Of a stretch of DNA of 64,000 nucleotides, positions 45,824 through 54,235 are shown piece by piece. The stretch is from CAVTPU01 sp963736695 (GTDB lineage: Bacteria; Actinomycetota; Actinomycetes; Mycobacteriales; Micromonosporaceae): the NCBI GenBank assembly GCA_963736695.1, contig CAVTPU010000001.1, forward strand, positions 744,001 to 808,000. Direction: 5' to 3'. The translations under genes were made by a program, and so were the position numbers. Under the pieces are notes generated by a model. The model had not been told where the DNA came from, did no database searches, and was given only the letters and a program-made list of their open reading frames with translations. Every line of letters begins with the position of its first letter. The stretch's first letter is position 1.

Positions 45824-47178
45824 CTAGCGGCTCCTGTCGGAAAGGTCGCCCGGAAGCGCGCGCCACCACCCGGGCGATCGGTGACACGGACCTCTCCGCC
45901 ATGGGCTTTGACGTGCTGCGCGACGAGCGCAAGCCCGAGCCCGGTGCCGAAGTCATCGCTGCGGGCTTGAGCCAACCGTCCCCGCACGAACCGATCGAAG
46001 ATCACGTGTCGTTCATCGAGATGCACTCCGGGACCTTCGTCATCGATCTCCACGACGCCCACACCGTCCCCGCCGCTCAACCGCACCGCCACCACGCCAC
46101 CGCCATGCCGTTCGGCGTTGTCCAGCAAGTTGACCAGAATCTGCTCGAACCTCCGCTGGTCCACATCCCAACTGTTGTCCCGACACTCGGACGCGTCGAC
46201 GATGTGCCCCGGAAGCCCACGTGCCGTGCACACATGCACGGTCAAGTCGACGACGTCGACAGCGACCGGGTCGACGGCCTCATCGCTGCGGGCGAGCTCG
46301 AGAAGGTCGGTCACGAGGCTTTGGAATCGATATACCTCGTCACAGACCAGGCGAACCGCGCTGTTGGTGCGGTCGTCCAGATGAATCCGCCGCCGGTCGA
46401 GCACGCTCGCAGCCGCCGCGAGAGTCTGCAGTGGTGACCGGAGTTCGTGACTGACATCGGCGGCGAATCTGCGATCCCGATGGATTCGTGTCGCCAACTC
46501 GTCGACCATCTGATTGAAGGAGTTCGCCAGCCGCTCCAGCTCTGGTTCGGCGTCCGGATCGAGGCGGGCGTCAAGGTTGCCCGCGGTGATATCGCGCGAC
46601 GCGGCCACGACCGACGACAACGGCTGCAGGACCCGGCGAGTCGCATAGGTGCCCAACCCGGCTCCGGCCACCGTGGTCCCCATCGCCACAAGCATCAACA
46701 CCAACGACAGGGTTCGCAGCGTGTCGTCGAGTTCGTGCAACGAGTCGATGACGAACAGCGCGGTGTTGTCCGGCAACGGAACTCCGATCACGAGCGCCGT
46801 CCCGGCGTCCACGCGCACACGTTGCACCCCAGGCTGTCCGCCGAGCACGAGATCATAGAGGGCAGCCGGGATCGCCGTGGTGAAACCGGTGTCGGGACCA
46901 CGTCCATACCACTGGCTGTGTCGGGACAGAACCACTCGTCGACTGCCGCCGGTGTCCAACGATCGGAGCACATCGACGATATCGGGCTCATCGCTGGCGA
47001 GGCCGGCATGCACGACGGTCGCGTCGAAATAGGCCGCTCGGACCGCGGAACGTTCCCGCCCGTTGACGAGCGATCGCCGCGTCAGGTCAAACGAGGCGAG
47101 CGCCATCACCGTCGAGATGAGCAGGGCCCCGGCGGCGAACCCAGCCGTGAACCTCATTCTCAGCCCGAAGCGCCTCAT
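45820..47178 (-). CDS. Sensor histidine kinase, MtrB-like
   Basis: A 452-residue membrane kinase. Two helices (TAGFAAGALLISTVMALASF and LSLVLMLVAMGTTVAGAGLG) flank an extracytoplasmic region of about 130 residues. Then HAMP, the phospho-acceptor His in RRFAADVSHELRSPLQT, N-box ILVNLLDNAERHGGG, and G-boxes DDEGPGVH and GTGLGLAL. It would phosphorylate the regulator whose gene it overlaps by four bases. Confidence 0.93.
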   Translation of the reverse strand: MRRFGLRMRFTAGFAAGALLISTVMALASFDLTRRSLVNGRERSAVRAAYFDATVVHAGLASDEPDIVDVLRSLDTGGSRRVVLSRHSQWYGRGPDTGFTTAIPAALYDLVLGGQPGVQRVRVDAGTALVIGVPLPDNTALFVIDSLHELDDTLRTLSLVLMLVAMGTTVAGAGLGTYATRRVLQPLSSVVAASRDITAGNLDARLDPDAEPELERLANSFNQMVDELATRIHRDRRFAADVSHELRSPLQTLAAAASVLDRRRIHLDDRTNSAVRLVCDEVYRFQSLVTDLLELARSDEAVDPVAVDVVDLTVHVCTARGLPGHIVDASECRDNSWDVDQRRFEQILVNLLDNAERHGGGVVAVRLSGGDGVGVVEIDDEGPGVHLDERHVIFDRFVRGRLAQARSDDFGTGLGLALVAQHVKAHGGEVRVTDRPGGGARFRATFPTGAAR

Positions 47179-47852
47179 CGCCGCAACTTATATCCCATGC
47201 CACGCACGGTGATCAGGCGTTCGGGCCGGGCAGGCACGTCCTCGATCTTTTGACGAAGACGGCCGATGTGAACGTCCACCAGCCGGTCATCCCCGTACGA
47301 GTATTCCCACACCCGCTGCAACAGTTGTTGTCGGGACAGGACCTGACCGCAGTGGTCCGCCAGCTCGCACAACAATCGGAACTCCGTGCGGGTCAACGTC
47401 ACCGCGCGCCCGTCGACGGACACCTCGCCCGCCTCGGGGCGAATTTCGAGATCGCCTATCGTCATCGCCGGTGACGCCGCCAGCGCCGCCCGTGCTCGGC
47501 GCCGCACCGCACGAAGACGGGCGCAGAGTTCCTTGACCGCGACCGGTTTGGTGACGTAGTCGTCCGCGCCGGCCTCAAGCGCGGCGACGATGTCGTGGGT
47601 GTCGCACCGTGCGCTCACCACGATCACCGACACCTCGTCGTCCGCGCGGCGCAGCTGCCGGATGCACTCATAACCGTCCAGGCCCGGCAGCATGAGATCG
47701 ACCAGCACAGCCTCGCAGGGACTACCTCGTTGCTCTATGAGTCCTTCCTCCGCCGTCGACACTCCCCGCGCGTCGTATCCTTCTTCTTCCAACGCGAGCA
47801 CTAGCGACAGTCGAATCCGATCATCGTCTTCGATCACCAGCACGGCCGCCAT
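47175..47852 (-). CDS. OmpR-family response regulator
   Basis: A 225-residue regulator: receiver with VLVIEDDDRIRLSL (acidic pair), phospho-acceptor Asp in VLVDLMLPGLDGYE, Lys in VTKPVAVKEL; then a winged helix (TRTEFRLLCELADHCGQVLS, DVHIGRLRQKIED, TVRGMGYKLRR). ATG 47852 is used. The preceding 124-base gap is AT-rich with GATATA and AAATAG elements and probably holds the operon promoter. Confidence 0.94.
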   Translation of the reverse strand: MAAVLVIEDDDRIRLSLVLALEEEGYDARGVSTAEEGLIEQRGSPCEAVLVDLMLPGLDGYECIRQLRRADDEVSVIVVSARCDTHDIVAALEAGADDYVTKPVAVKELCARLRAVRRRARAALAASPAMTIGDLEIRPEAGEVSVDGRAVTLTRTEFRLLCELADHCGQVLSRQQLLQRVWEYSYGDDRLVDVHIGRLRQKIEDVPARPERLITVRGMGYKLRR

Positions 47853-47976
47853 CGCGCCATCATTTCGCAAATCTCAGCTCAAACCCACCCCCGCCTGCAG
47901 ATATCCCTGAGCCGCAAGCCTATTTCGTTCCGTATATCGCTGTTTTCTACGCTTTATTCTCCGGCATGTCTCGTGC

Positions 47977-49278
47977 TCACGGCGTCAGCCGATGCAGGTC
48001 ACGCGGGAACAGCGTCACCTCGCGCACGTTCGCGGCCTCCAACAACCGCATCACGAACCGTTCCAGGCCGATCGCGAACCCGCCGTGCGGCGGCATGCCA
48101 TGCCGAAAAACCTCAAGATATGGCCCGTACGGCTCAGCCGGCTCACCCCGCGCGGCCAGTGCCGCCACGTAGTCCTCGTGGCGGTGCAGCCGCTGTCCCC
48201 CGGTGACCAGCTCGATTCCCCGGAACAGCAGGTCGAACGAGTTTGACCACAGTGGACGCTCCGGGTCCGGGCAGGTATAGAACGGCCGTTTCGCCATCGG
48301 ATAGCCGACCACGAAGAGAAAGTCGCTGCCGTGTTCGGCCGCCGCCCACCGGCCCAGCCAGCGTTCGTGTCCCGGCGAAAGGTCTGGTTCGCCGGCCGTG
48401 GGCTCACCGGTCTCCCGACTGATCAGTTCGAGCGCGTCACTGAAGTGGATCGCCGGAATCTCGGCGGGCACGACGGGCAGGGTGACGCCGCGCGCCTCGA
48501 CCGACGCGCCGGCCCGACCCTCAACCGCGTCGACCATGCCCGCGACGACGTCGCGCAGCACCGCCATCACGTCGCGGTGGTCGTCGATGAAACCCAGTTC
48601 AACATCCAACGACGTGTACTGCGCGAGGTGGCGCACCGTGTCGTGTGGCTCGGCCCGAAACACCGGACCGACCTCGTAGACCTTCTCCAGCGCGCCGACG
48701 AGGGTCTGCTTATAAAACTGGGGGGACTGGGCGAGAAAGGCCGGGCGGCCGAAATAGTCGATCGCGAAGACGTTCGCGCCCGACTCGGTCGCCGACGCCA
48801 CGAGCTTCGGGGTGTGCACCTCCACGAAGCCGGCGGAGTCCAGTGTGGACCGGAATCCGGCGCCTGCCGCGGCGCTCACGCGCGCGACGGCGACCCGCGA
48901 CGGGTGCCGCAGCGCGGTCGCCGCGTGGTCGAGAAGTGTCGGCAGTGCCGCGCCGAGCGTGGGGCGATAGAGATCGAACGGCGGCGGCTGGGCTGCGCCG
49001 GACAGCACCCGTACCCGCGGCTCGGTGAGCTCGACCCCGGCCGGAGCCGCCGGGTTGGCGACCACCGTGCCGGTCACCGAGATCACGGTCTCTTCGGTGA
49101 GTGCCTCCGTCTCGGCACGCGCGGCCTCATCGGTGACGACCACCTGTGCCAGGCCGGCGGCGTCGCGCACGATGAGGAACGCGACGGACTTGAGCCGGCG
49201 GCGGCGATGCAGCCAGCCGGCGATGGTGACGGTGCGCCCGACGTGGTCGGGCAGGGCGGTGCTCAGGACGCGTCGCAT
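47977..49278 (-). CDS. aspS: Aspartyl-tRNA synthetase, archaeal type
   Basis: A 433-residue class IIb synthetase. It has a short OB-fold anticodon domain (VTIAGWLHRRRRLKSVAFLI), class II motif 2 in YEVGPVFRAEPHDTVRHLAQ and motif 3 in GFAIGLERFVMRLLEAANV, ending FPRDLHRLTP as in archaeal AspRS. The long bacterial insertion domain is missing. Archaeal-type AspRS is often non-discriminating, charging tRNA-Asn as well, and then needs GatCAB; whether another AspRS or an AsnRS exists cannot be seen. ATG 49278 has GAGGAG upstream and a T-box leader. Confidence 0.88.
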   Translation of the reverse strand: MRRVLSTALPDHVGRTVTIAGWLHRRRRLKSVAFLIVRDAAGLAQVVVTDEAARAETEALTEETVISVTGTVVANPAAPAGVELTEPRVRVLSGAAQPPPFDLYRPTLGAALPTLLDHAATALRHPSRVAVARVSAAAGAGFRSTLDSAGFVEVHTPKLVASATESGANVFAIDYFGRPAFLAQSPQFYKQTLVGALEKVYEVGPVFRAEPHDTVRHLAQYTSLDVELGFIDDHRDVMAVLRDVVAGMVDAVEGRAGASVEARGVTLPVVPAEIPAIHFSDALELISRETGEPTAGEPDLSPGHERWLGRWAAAEHGSDFLFVVGYPMAKRPFYTCPDPERPLWSNSFDLLFRGIELVTGGQRLHRHEDYVAALAARGEPAEPYGPYLEVFRHGMPPHGGFAIGLERFVMRLLEAANVREVTLFPRDLHRLTP

Positions 49279-49289
49279 GGTGGATCTCC

Positions 49290-49440
49290 TCGTCATATGC
49301 GCGGACGCGACCCCCATAGGCGTGGGCGAGCGGGGTCGTCTCGCGGTGCCACCACGCCTTCGCCACCGACCGGCATCGCCGAGTGGTGGCCTCGTTTTCT
49401 CGCCCGATCACGGGGGCCAGCCGGCGGGGTCTAATGGGGC
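49290..49440 (-). promoter_or_regulatory. T-box leader of aspS
   Basis: The sense strand of aspS has, 63-82 bases before the ATG, the T-box core AAGGCGTGGTGGCACCGCGA (plus-strand 49341-49360). It folds as GCGTGG, bulge TGGCACC, GCG-AGA-CG, CCCCGC, the usual antiterminator shape. The bulge UGGC pairs with a 3' GCCA, i.e. discriminator G73, as in tRNA-Asp and tRNA-Asn. Upstream are further paired segments (GGCCACCACTC, a possible short stem I). No terminator with a U-run is seen before the start, and GTGGTGG can pair with CCACCAT at the start codon, which suggests control of translation. The specifier codon is not assigned. Confidence 0.75.
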
Positions 49441-49690
49441 GCGCGGACGCGCCGGTTCTTCCCGCAGCTCGGGAGGGTCTTCGTGGACCGAAAGGGCCAC
49501 TACTTGGCTCCGTCGACGCTGTTGGCGCCGACCATAGCCGATCAACGCGGTCGGGACACCGGAATTTCGGCTGCTGCTACTATCGCCCACTCGCACAGGT
49601 ATCGACCGAATTAACCGTCTGTGATCGCCTCACAGCGGAACCGACCCGTCGCCCCGTCGGGCGACGATCTCGTCAGGAAAGGTTTCGACC

Positions 49691-50101
49691 ATGGGACTCG
49701 CCGAACGACGTGCCGCGCTCCACTTCCAGACCGACCGGTTTCCCGCGCTCAAGCAGGAGATCGACGCCGCCGCGCACTTCGAGGTGCCGGTGACGGTGGA
49801 GTGGGACAAACTCAGCGCCGACGGCTACGCCGACCGCTACGACGAATATTGGACGGCGGTCTATTTCACCCCGCTGATCGCGGCGCTGCGCGGCATCACC
49901 ATCGACGACCTCGGCACGCAGGCCCTGCGTGACGGCCTGCGCGGGATCGCCATCACCAACGTGCAGGAAACCTCGAGCTATGACCGCATCGCGAAGTTCG
50001 CCGATGGCGTGCTCACCCTTGACCACGTGCCCGCCAGCAACGTCCACCACGTCGACGAACGAACCAAGGCCATCCAGCAGGTTCTCGAGATGGGCCTGTG
50101 A
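49691..50101 (+). CDS. Hypothetical protein (alpha/beta, 136 residues)
   Basis: A soluble protein with no signal peptide: LAERRAALHFQTDRFPALKQ, then an aromatic DRYDEYWTAVYFTPLIAALR, GLRGIAITNVQET and a C-terminal TLDHVPASNVHHVDERTKAI. The lengths and order suggest one compact domain. AGGAAAGG lies 11 bases before the ATG. Not a family I can name; the next gene follows with a one- to four-base gap, so they probably act together. Confidence 0.6.
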   Translation: MGLAERRAALHFQTDRFPALKQEIDAAAHFEVPVTVEWDKLSADGYADRYDEYWTAVYFTPLIAALRGITIDDLGTQALRDGLRGIAITNVQETSSYDRIAKFADGVLTLDHVPASNVHHVDERTKAIQQVLEMGL

Positions 50102-50105
50102 CGTG

Positions 50106-50813
50106 GTGAGCGCGACCGACGACGCGGCCCGCATCATCCGGTCGTTGCCGGCCCGGCCGCCGCTCGACGTGCTTGCCGGGCTGGCCTCGATCGGCGCCCA
50201 GGACGACCACACCACCGCGCCGACGGTCGCGCTCGGTCTGCGTGGTGGGCAGACGATCTCCGGCACGGTCATCGCGGTGGACCCCGCCACGCATTCGGTG
50301 CTCGTCCACACCCCTGGCCCCGGGCGGTTTCCCGAGCACGACGTCGTCTATCTGCACGCGGCCGCGATCGACGCCGTCACGGTGATCGCCGCGCATCAGG
50401 TGGCGCCATGGCTCTCCGACGGCTCGGTGGCCGGCCCCCCATCGGCGCCGCCGTCGGGACAGACCCGCCTGCACCTACGCCGCAGCATCACAGCGCGGGC
50501 CGAGGAGTTGGCCAGCACGCTCGGCAGAGAGCTCCCGCTCACCGTCGACGACGCCACGCTCAACGACCCGGGGACCTGGGACCGGCTCAGCACGCTCGTC
50601 GCACTCACCGTGGCGACGGTGACCGACATCGCCGGTGATCCTGTCGGGCGAGCGGCCCTCGACACGGTCGGGCAGGTGCTCTTCGCCGCGGCGGCCGGCA
50701 CCGAGGTGTCCCGCGACGGCGACCGGGTGCTGGTGACTGCGGCGTTGCGACCCGGCCCCGACGAGCTTCCGAGCGCGACGCATCTGCGGGCCGCACTCGA
50801 ACGAGTGCTGTGA
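50106..50813 (+). CDS. Hypothetical protein downstream of 49691-50101
   Basis: About 235 residues. The first half has a small beta domain, VALGLRGGQTISGTVIAVDP and HSVLVHTPGPGRFPEHDVVY, like an Sm/LSm-type or RNA-binding barrel; the second half is helical (RSITARAEELASTLGRELPL, LVALTVATVTDIAGDPVGRA). Alternative GTG at 50103. No catalytic motif. It precedes lipA by 93 bases. Function not known. Confidence 0.55.
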   Translation: MSATDDAARIIRSLPARPPLDVLAGLASIGAQDDHTTAPTVALGLRGGQTISGTVIAVDPATHSVLVHTPGPGRFPEHDVVYLHAAAIDAVTVIAAHQVAPWLSDGSVAGPPSAPPSGQTRLHLRRSITARAEELASTLGRELPLTVDDATLNDPGTWDRLSTLVALTVATVTDIAGDPVGRAALDTVGQVLFAAAAGTEVSRDGDRVLVTAALRPGPDELPSATHLRAALERVL

Positions 50814-50906
50814 GCCGCTGGCCAGCGCCCGGCGAAGGTGACGCAGGTCGCGTCTTCACCCCGGCGCTGGCCAGCGAACCCGGTTGCCCGGCGTAGGCTC
50901 GCCGTC

Positions 50907-51854
50907 GTGAGCATTGTCGCCCCAGACGGCCGCCGCATGCTGCGGATCGAAGCCCGCAACGCGCAGACCCCCATCGAACGTAAGCCCCCGTGGATCAAGG
51001 TGAAGGCGACCATGGGGCCGCACTTCACCCACCTGCGTGGGCTGGTGCAGCGGGAGGGGCTCCACACGGTCTGCCAGGAGGCCGGCTGCCCCAACATCTT
51101 CGAATGCTGGGAAGACCGCGAAGCGACCTTCCTCATCGGCGGCGACCAGTGCACCCGGCGGTGTGACTTCTGCCAGATCGACACCGGCAAACCGGCCGAG
51201 TTCGACGCCGACGAACCGCGTCGGGTCGCCGAATCGGTGGCCGCCATGGGGTTGCGATATGCCACCATCACCGGTGTCGCGCGCGACGACCTGCCCGACG
51301 GCGGAGCCTGGCTCTATGCCGAGACGGTGCGCCAGATCCACGCACTGCGGCCGGCCGTCGGCGACGAGTCCGGGTGCGGCGTCGAGCTGCTCATCCCCGA
51401 CTTCAACGCCGATCCGGATCAGCTCGGTGAGGTCTTCTCGGCCCGACCCGAGGTGCTGGCACACAACATCGAGACGGTGCCGAGCCTGTTCAAACGCATC
51501 CGGCCCGGCTTCCGCTATGAGCGTTCCCTCGACGTCATCACCCAGGCCCGTGCCGCCGGGCTGGTCACCAAGAGCAACCTCATCCTCGGACTCGGCGAAG
51601 AAGCGGCGGAAGTCTCCCAGACCCTGCGTGACCTGCATGACGCCGGGTGTGAGCTGATCACCATCACGCAATATCTGCGCCCCACTCCGCGGCATCACCC
51701 GGTGCGGCGGTGGGCCACACCGGAGGAGTTCGTGGCGTGGCGCGACGAGGCGTTGGGGCTCGGGTTCGCCGGGGTCATGAGCGGCCCGCTCGTGCGTTCG
51801 TCCTATCGCGCGGGTCGGCTCTATCGACAGGCGATCGCGGCCCGTTCGGCCTGA
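50907..51854 (+). CDS. lipA: Lipoyl synthase
   Basis: LipA is a radical SAM enzyme that inserts two sulfurs into octanoyl groups. It has the auxiliary-cluster cysteines CQEAGCPNIFEC, the radical SAM cluster CTRRCDFC, and the C-terminal SSYRAG with the serine ligand. The 315-residue protein starts with GTG. It completes the lipoylation made by LipB and serves the E2 and glycine cleavage proteins in this window. Confidence 0.97.
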   Translation: MSIVAPDGRRMLRIEARNAQTPIERKPPWIKVKATMGPHFTHLRGLVQREGLHTVCQEAGCPNIFECWEDREATFLIGGDQCTRRCDFCQIDTGKPAEFDADEPRRVAESVAAMGLRYATITGVARDDLPDGGAWLYAETVRQIHALRPAVGDESGCGVELLIPDFNADPDQLGEVFSARPEVLAHNIETVPSLFKRIRPGFRYERSLDVITQARAAGLVTKSNLILGLGEEAAEVSQTLRDLHDAGCELITITQYLRPTPRHHPVRRWATPEEFVAWRDEALGLGFAGVMSGPLVRSSYRAGRLYRQAIAARSA

Positions 51855-51870
51855 CGCAGGAGCGTGTGGC

Positions 51871-52128
51871 TCAGGGGTGCGCGCCGACGGTGTCGCGCAG
51901 CGCCGCGGCTTTGCTCTCCTCGGCGATGCGGGCGCAGTGCGCGCAGCAATAGAAGCGTCCCTCGACCTCGGCGCCATGGCCAATGATGCGGCACGCGCAG
52001 TGTTCGCAGACCGGGGCGAGCCGCTGCACGGCGCACTCGAACGAGTCGAAGACGTGTCGCGCGCCGCCCGACGTGCGCACCTCGAACGACATCCAGTAGT
52101 CGTTGCCGCAGACCTCGCAGACCGCCAT
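51871..52128 (-). CDS. Prokaryotic metallothionein-like zinc protein
   Basis: An 85-residue protein with cysteine clusters CEVCGNDY, FECAVQRLAPVCEHCACRI and FYCCAHCAR, the same layout as prokaryotic metallothionein family members widely found in actinobacteria. It probably binds zinc. Start ATG 52128 gives the conserved CEVCGNDYWMSFEV near the N-terminus. It lies 124 bases downstream of the TetR gene. Confidence 0.75.
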   Translation of the reverse strand: MAVCEVCGNDYWMSFEVRTSGGARHVFDSFECAVQRLAPVCEHCACRIIGHGAEVEGRFYCCAHCARIAEESKAAALRDTVGAHP

Positions 52129-52251
52129 GATTCGCGCCTCCTCGTCGCCAGCGTGCACCACATCTCGGATGAAAGATACCGAAACACCCGAATACGCCGC
52201 TTAGCGGTGACCTTCGAGTTGCGACTGTGGCATCGGGCTGCGGCTGACGCC

Positions 52252-52867
52252 TCACCGACGCTTCGGCCGGGTCACACCGCGGGACACCCGTCGACACCGA
52301 TTCCGACGACCGGACCGCGAGCGGAATGAGCAGGTCGAACAGGCGCACCCCCGAGGCGGGTGAGGCCGGCTCGCCGAGCGCGATCGGACGATAGACCGCC
52401 GGGGCGATGACCGCGTCGATGAGCAGCTCCCGCTCGGCGGGGGTGAGGCTGATCCCGGGGACACGGCCAAGAAGACGTCGCGCGTACGCCCGAATCGGTT
52501 CGACGAATCGCGCGCGGTATGCGGCGGCGAGACGAGGATCAGCGGCCAGTTCGGCGGCGATGAGCGGCAACGCCCGCCCGGCGATCGGTTCGGCGAGCTG
52601 GGCATAGACGAGGGCCACCAAGGCTCGCATGTCGGCGACCGGGTCACTGGTGTCGGGCAGCTCCGCGCGGGGCAGGTGGGCGTCGACGATCGCGAGCACC
52701 ATCTCCTGCTTCGTGGGCCATCGACGATAGAGGGTGGTCTTGGCGACTCCGGCTCGGGCGGCGACGGCGTCGACGGTGAGGCGCGGGTAGCCGACCTCGG
52801 CGAGCAGGTCGACGACGGCGGCGGCGATGGCGTGGTCGCGAGTCGGGTCGCGGGGACGTCCGGTCAC
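52252..52867 (-). CDS. TetR-family regulator (C-terminus uncertain, likely one frameshift)
   Basis: A typical TetR helix-turn-helix (LLAEVGYPRLTVDAVAARAG, AKTTLYRRWPTK) followed by a helical ligand domain (IAGRALPLIAAELAADPRLA, RELLIDAVIAPAVYRPIALG). Read in one frame the protein would run on for 348 residues through the metallothionein gene, much too long. One extra base near 52300 brings the stop at 52252 into frame at 204 residues, the family size. GTG start. It is divergent from the HXXEE gene. Confidence 0.8.
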
Positions 52868-52876
52868 GACTGGAAA

Positions 52877-52921
52877 CGATACCGCCGGTTGTGTATTCTC
52901 ATTACGCTACTGACGGTATCG
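52877..52921. promoter_or_regulatory. Inverted repeat between tetR and the HXXEE gene
   Basis: CGATACCG and CGGTATCG, perfect 8-bp arms 29 bases apart, bracket an AT-richer stretch that likely has the tetR promoter. The spacing puts the half-sites about three helical turns apart, fitting two dimers or a looped operator. Confidence 0.45.
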
Positions 52922-52988
52922 AATCTGGCGTGTCGAATCCGCAGTGTCGAAGGCGATCGGGCCGAGGGCGACCGAAGGGAGGCGCCGC

Positions 52989-53480
52989 ATGGGTGAGCCA
53001 CTGACGAACCCGTGGCGCGGATGGGTGTGGGCGGTCTTCGCCGCCTTCGTCGCGCACAACATCGAGGAGGGCGTGGCGGTCACCGGGCTGGGGTTGCGGC
53101 TGCCGCACCTCGTACCCCTGCTTGCGGAACCGACGCCGGGACAGTTTATCGCCGCGCTCGCCACGGTCACGCTCATCGCGTTGCTCATCACGACGGCCGC
53201 CACCCGCACCGACCGGCCAGCACTCGCGGCACCACTCGCCATGGTGATGCTCATCAATGTCGTGGCGCCACACGCGCTGGCGTCGGCCCTCGCCCACGGC
53301 TATTGCCCCGGAGTCGTCACCGCCATCGCCATCAACGCGCCGCTGACCATCGCCTTCCTGCGGCGACTGCGCGCCGACGGACTGTTGCCCACCCGAGTTC
53401 TCGTCGGCGCGCTCGCCGGCGCGGTCGGCGCGCTCGCGGTCGGATTGCCCGCGCTCCTACGCCTGCTCACCTCCCACTAG
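52989..53480 (+). CDS. HXXEE-motif membrane protein
   Basis: A 163-residue membrane protein with four to five helices. The HXXEE motif (FVAHNIEEGVAV) lies in the first helix; later histidines (APHALASALAHGY) could complete a metal site, as proposed for the family. GGGAGG precedes the ATG. Likely repressed by the divergent TetR. The role is unknown. Confidence 0.8.
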   Translation: MGEPLTNPWRGWVWAVFAAFVAHNIEEGVAVTGLGLRLPHLVPLLAEPTPGQFIAALATVTLIALLITTAATRTDRPALAAPLAMVMLINVVAPHALASALAHGYCPGVVTAIAINAPLTIAFLRRLRADGLLPTRVLVGALAGAVGALAVGLPALLRLLTSH

Positions 53481-53490
53481 ACTCCTCGAC

Positions 53491-54192
53491 ATGGCCAAGG
53501 CACAGCTCCCAGAGAAGATCGGCTTCGTCGGTCGGGTCAAACAGATCGGCATGGTCTTCAGCTTCACCGCCAAGCGCGACAAGCTGTTCGTGCCGCTCGT
53601 CATCGGCGCCGTCGCGATCGCCGTCGCACTCACGGTGCTCTTCTCCATCCTGTGGAGTCCGTTCTTCATCGCCGTCGGCGTCATGCTCGTGCTGCTGGCC
53701 GTGCTCATCGTGCTCAACCTGCGCGCCAACAAGGCGATGATGATCGAAGCGGAGGGCCAGCCCGGTGCGGCGGCGTCCATCGTGGAGAACATGCGAGGCG
53801 ACTTCCGGGTCACCCCGGCGGTCGCCTCGACGACCCAGTTCGACTTCGTGCACCTGGTGATCTGCCGGGCCGGTGTGGTGCTGCTCGGCGAGGGCAACCC
53901 GGGCCGGGTCAAATCACTCATCGGCCAAGAGCGTCGGCGCCTCGCCAAGGTGATCGGCTCGGCGAGCCTGCACGACTACGTGGTCGGCAAGGGCGAGGGT
54001 GAAGTGCCGATCGCCAAACTTCGGGTGACCCTGCTCAAACTGCCGCGCACCCTGTCGGGCAAGGACGTCAACGCGCTCGATCGGCGCCTCAAGGCGCTCA
54101 GCGCCCGGCCAAGCATGCCCAAGGGTGCGATCCCCAAGAACATGCGCCCGCCCCGGGGCGCTTTCCGCGCCATGCGTGGCGGCCCCCGCTAG
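53491..54192 (+). CDS. DUF4191 membrane protein
   Basis: A 233-residue protein (Rv2219 position). Two helices (LFVPLVIGAVAIAVALTVLF, IAVGVMLVLLAVLIVLNL) near the N-terminus, then a cytosolic domain with VHLVICRAGVVLLGEGNPGR and KVIGSASLHDYVVGKGEGEV. The C-terminus is basic. Its conserved place between lipA and glnA in actinobacteria suggests a core role that is not yet known. Confidence 0.88.
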   Translation: MAKAQLPEKIGFVGRVKQIGMVFSFTAKRDKLFVPLVIGAVAIAVALTVLFSILWSPFFIAVGVMLVLLAVLIVLNLRANKAMMIEAEGQPGAAASIVENMRGDFRVTPAVASTTQFDFVHLVICRAGVVLLGEGNPGRVKSLIGQERRRLAKVIGSASLHDYVVGKGEGEVPIAKLRVTLLKLPRTLSGKDVNALDRRLKALSARPSMPKGAIPKNMRPPRGAFRAMRGGPR

Positions 54193-54235
54193 TCATCGCC
54201 TCGGCTCCCCGCTCCCCCAGGCGCCCTCGGCGCGA

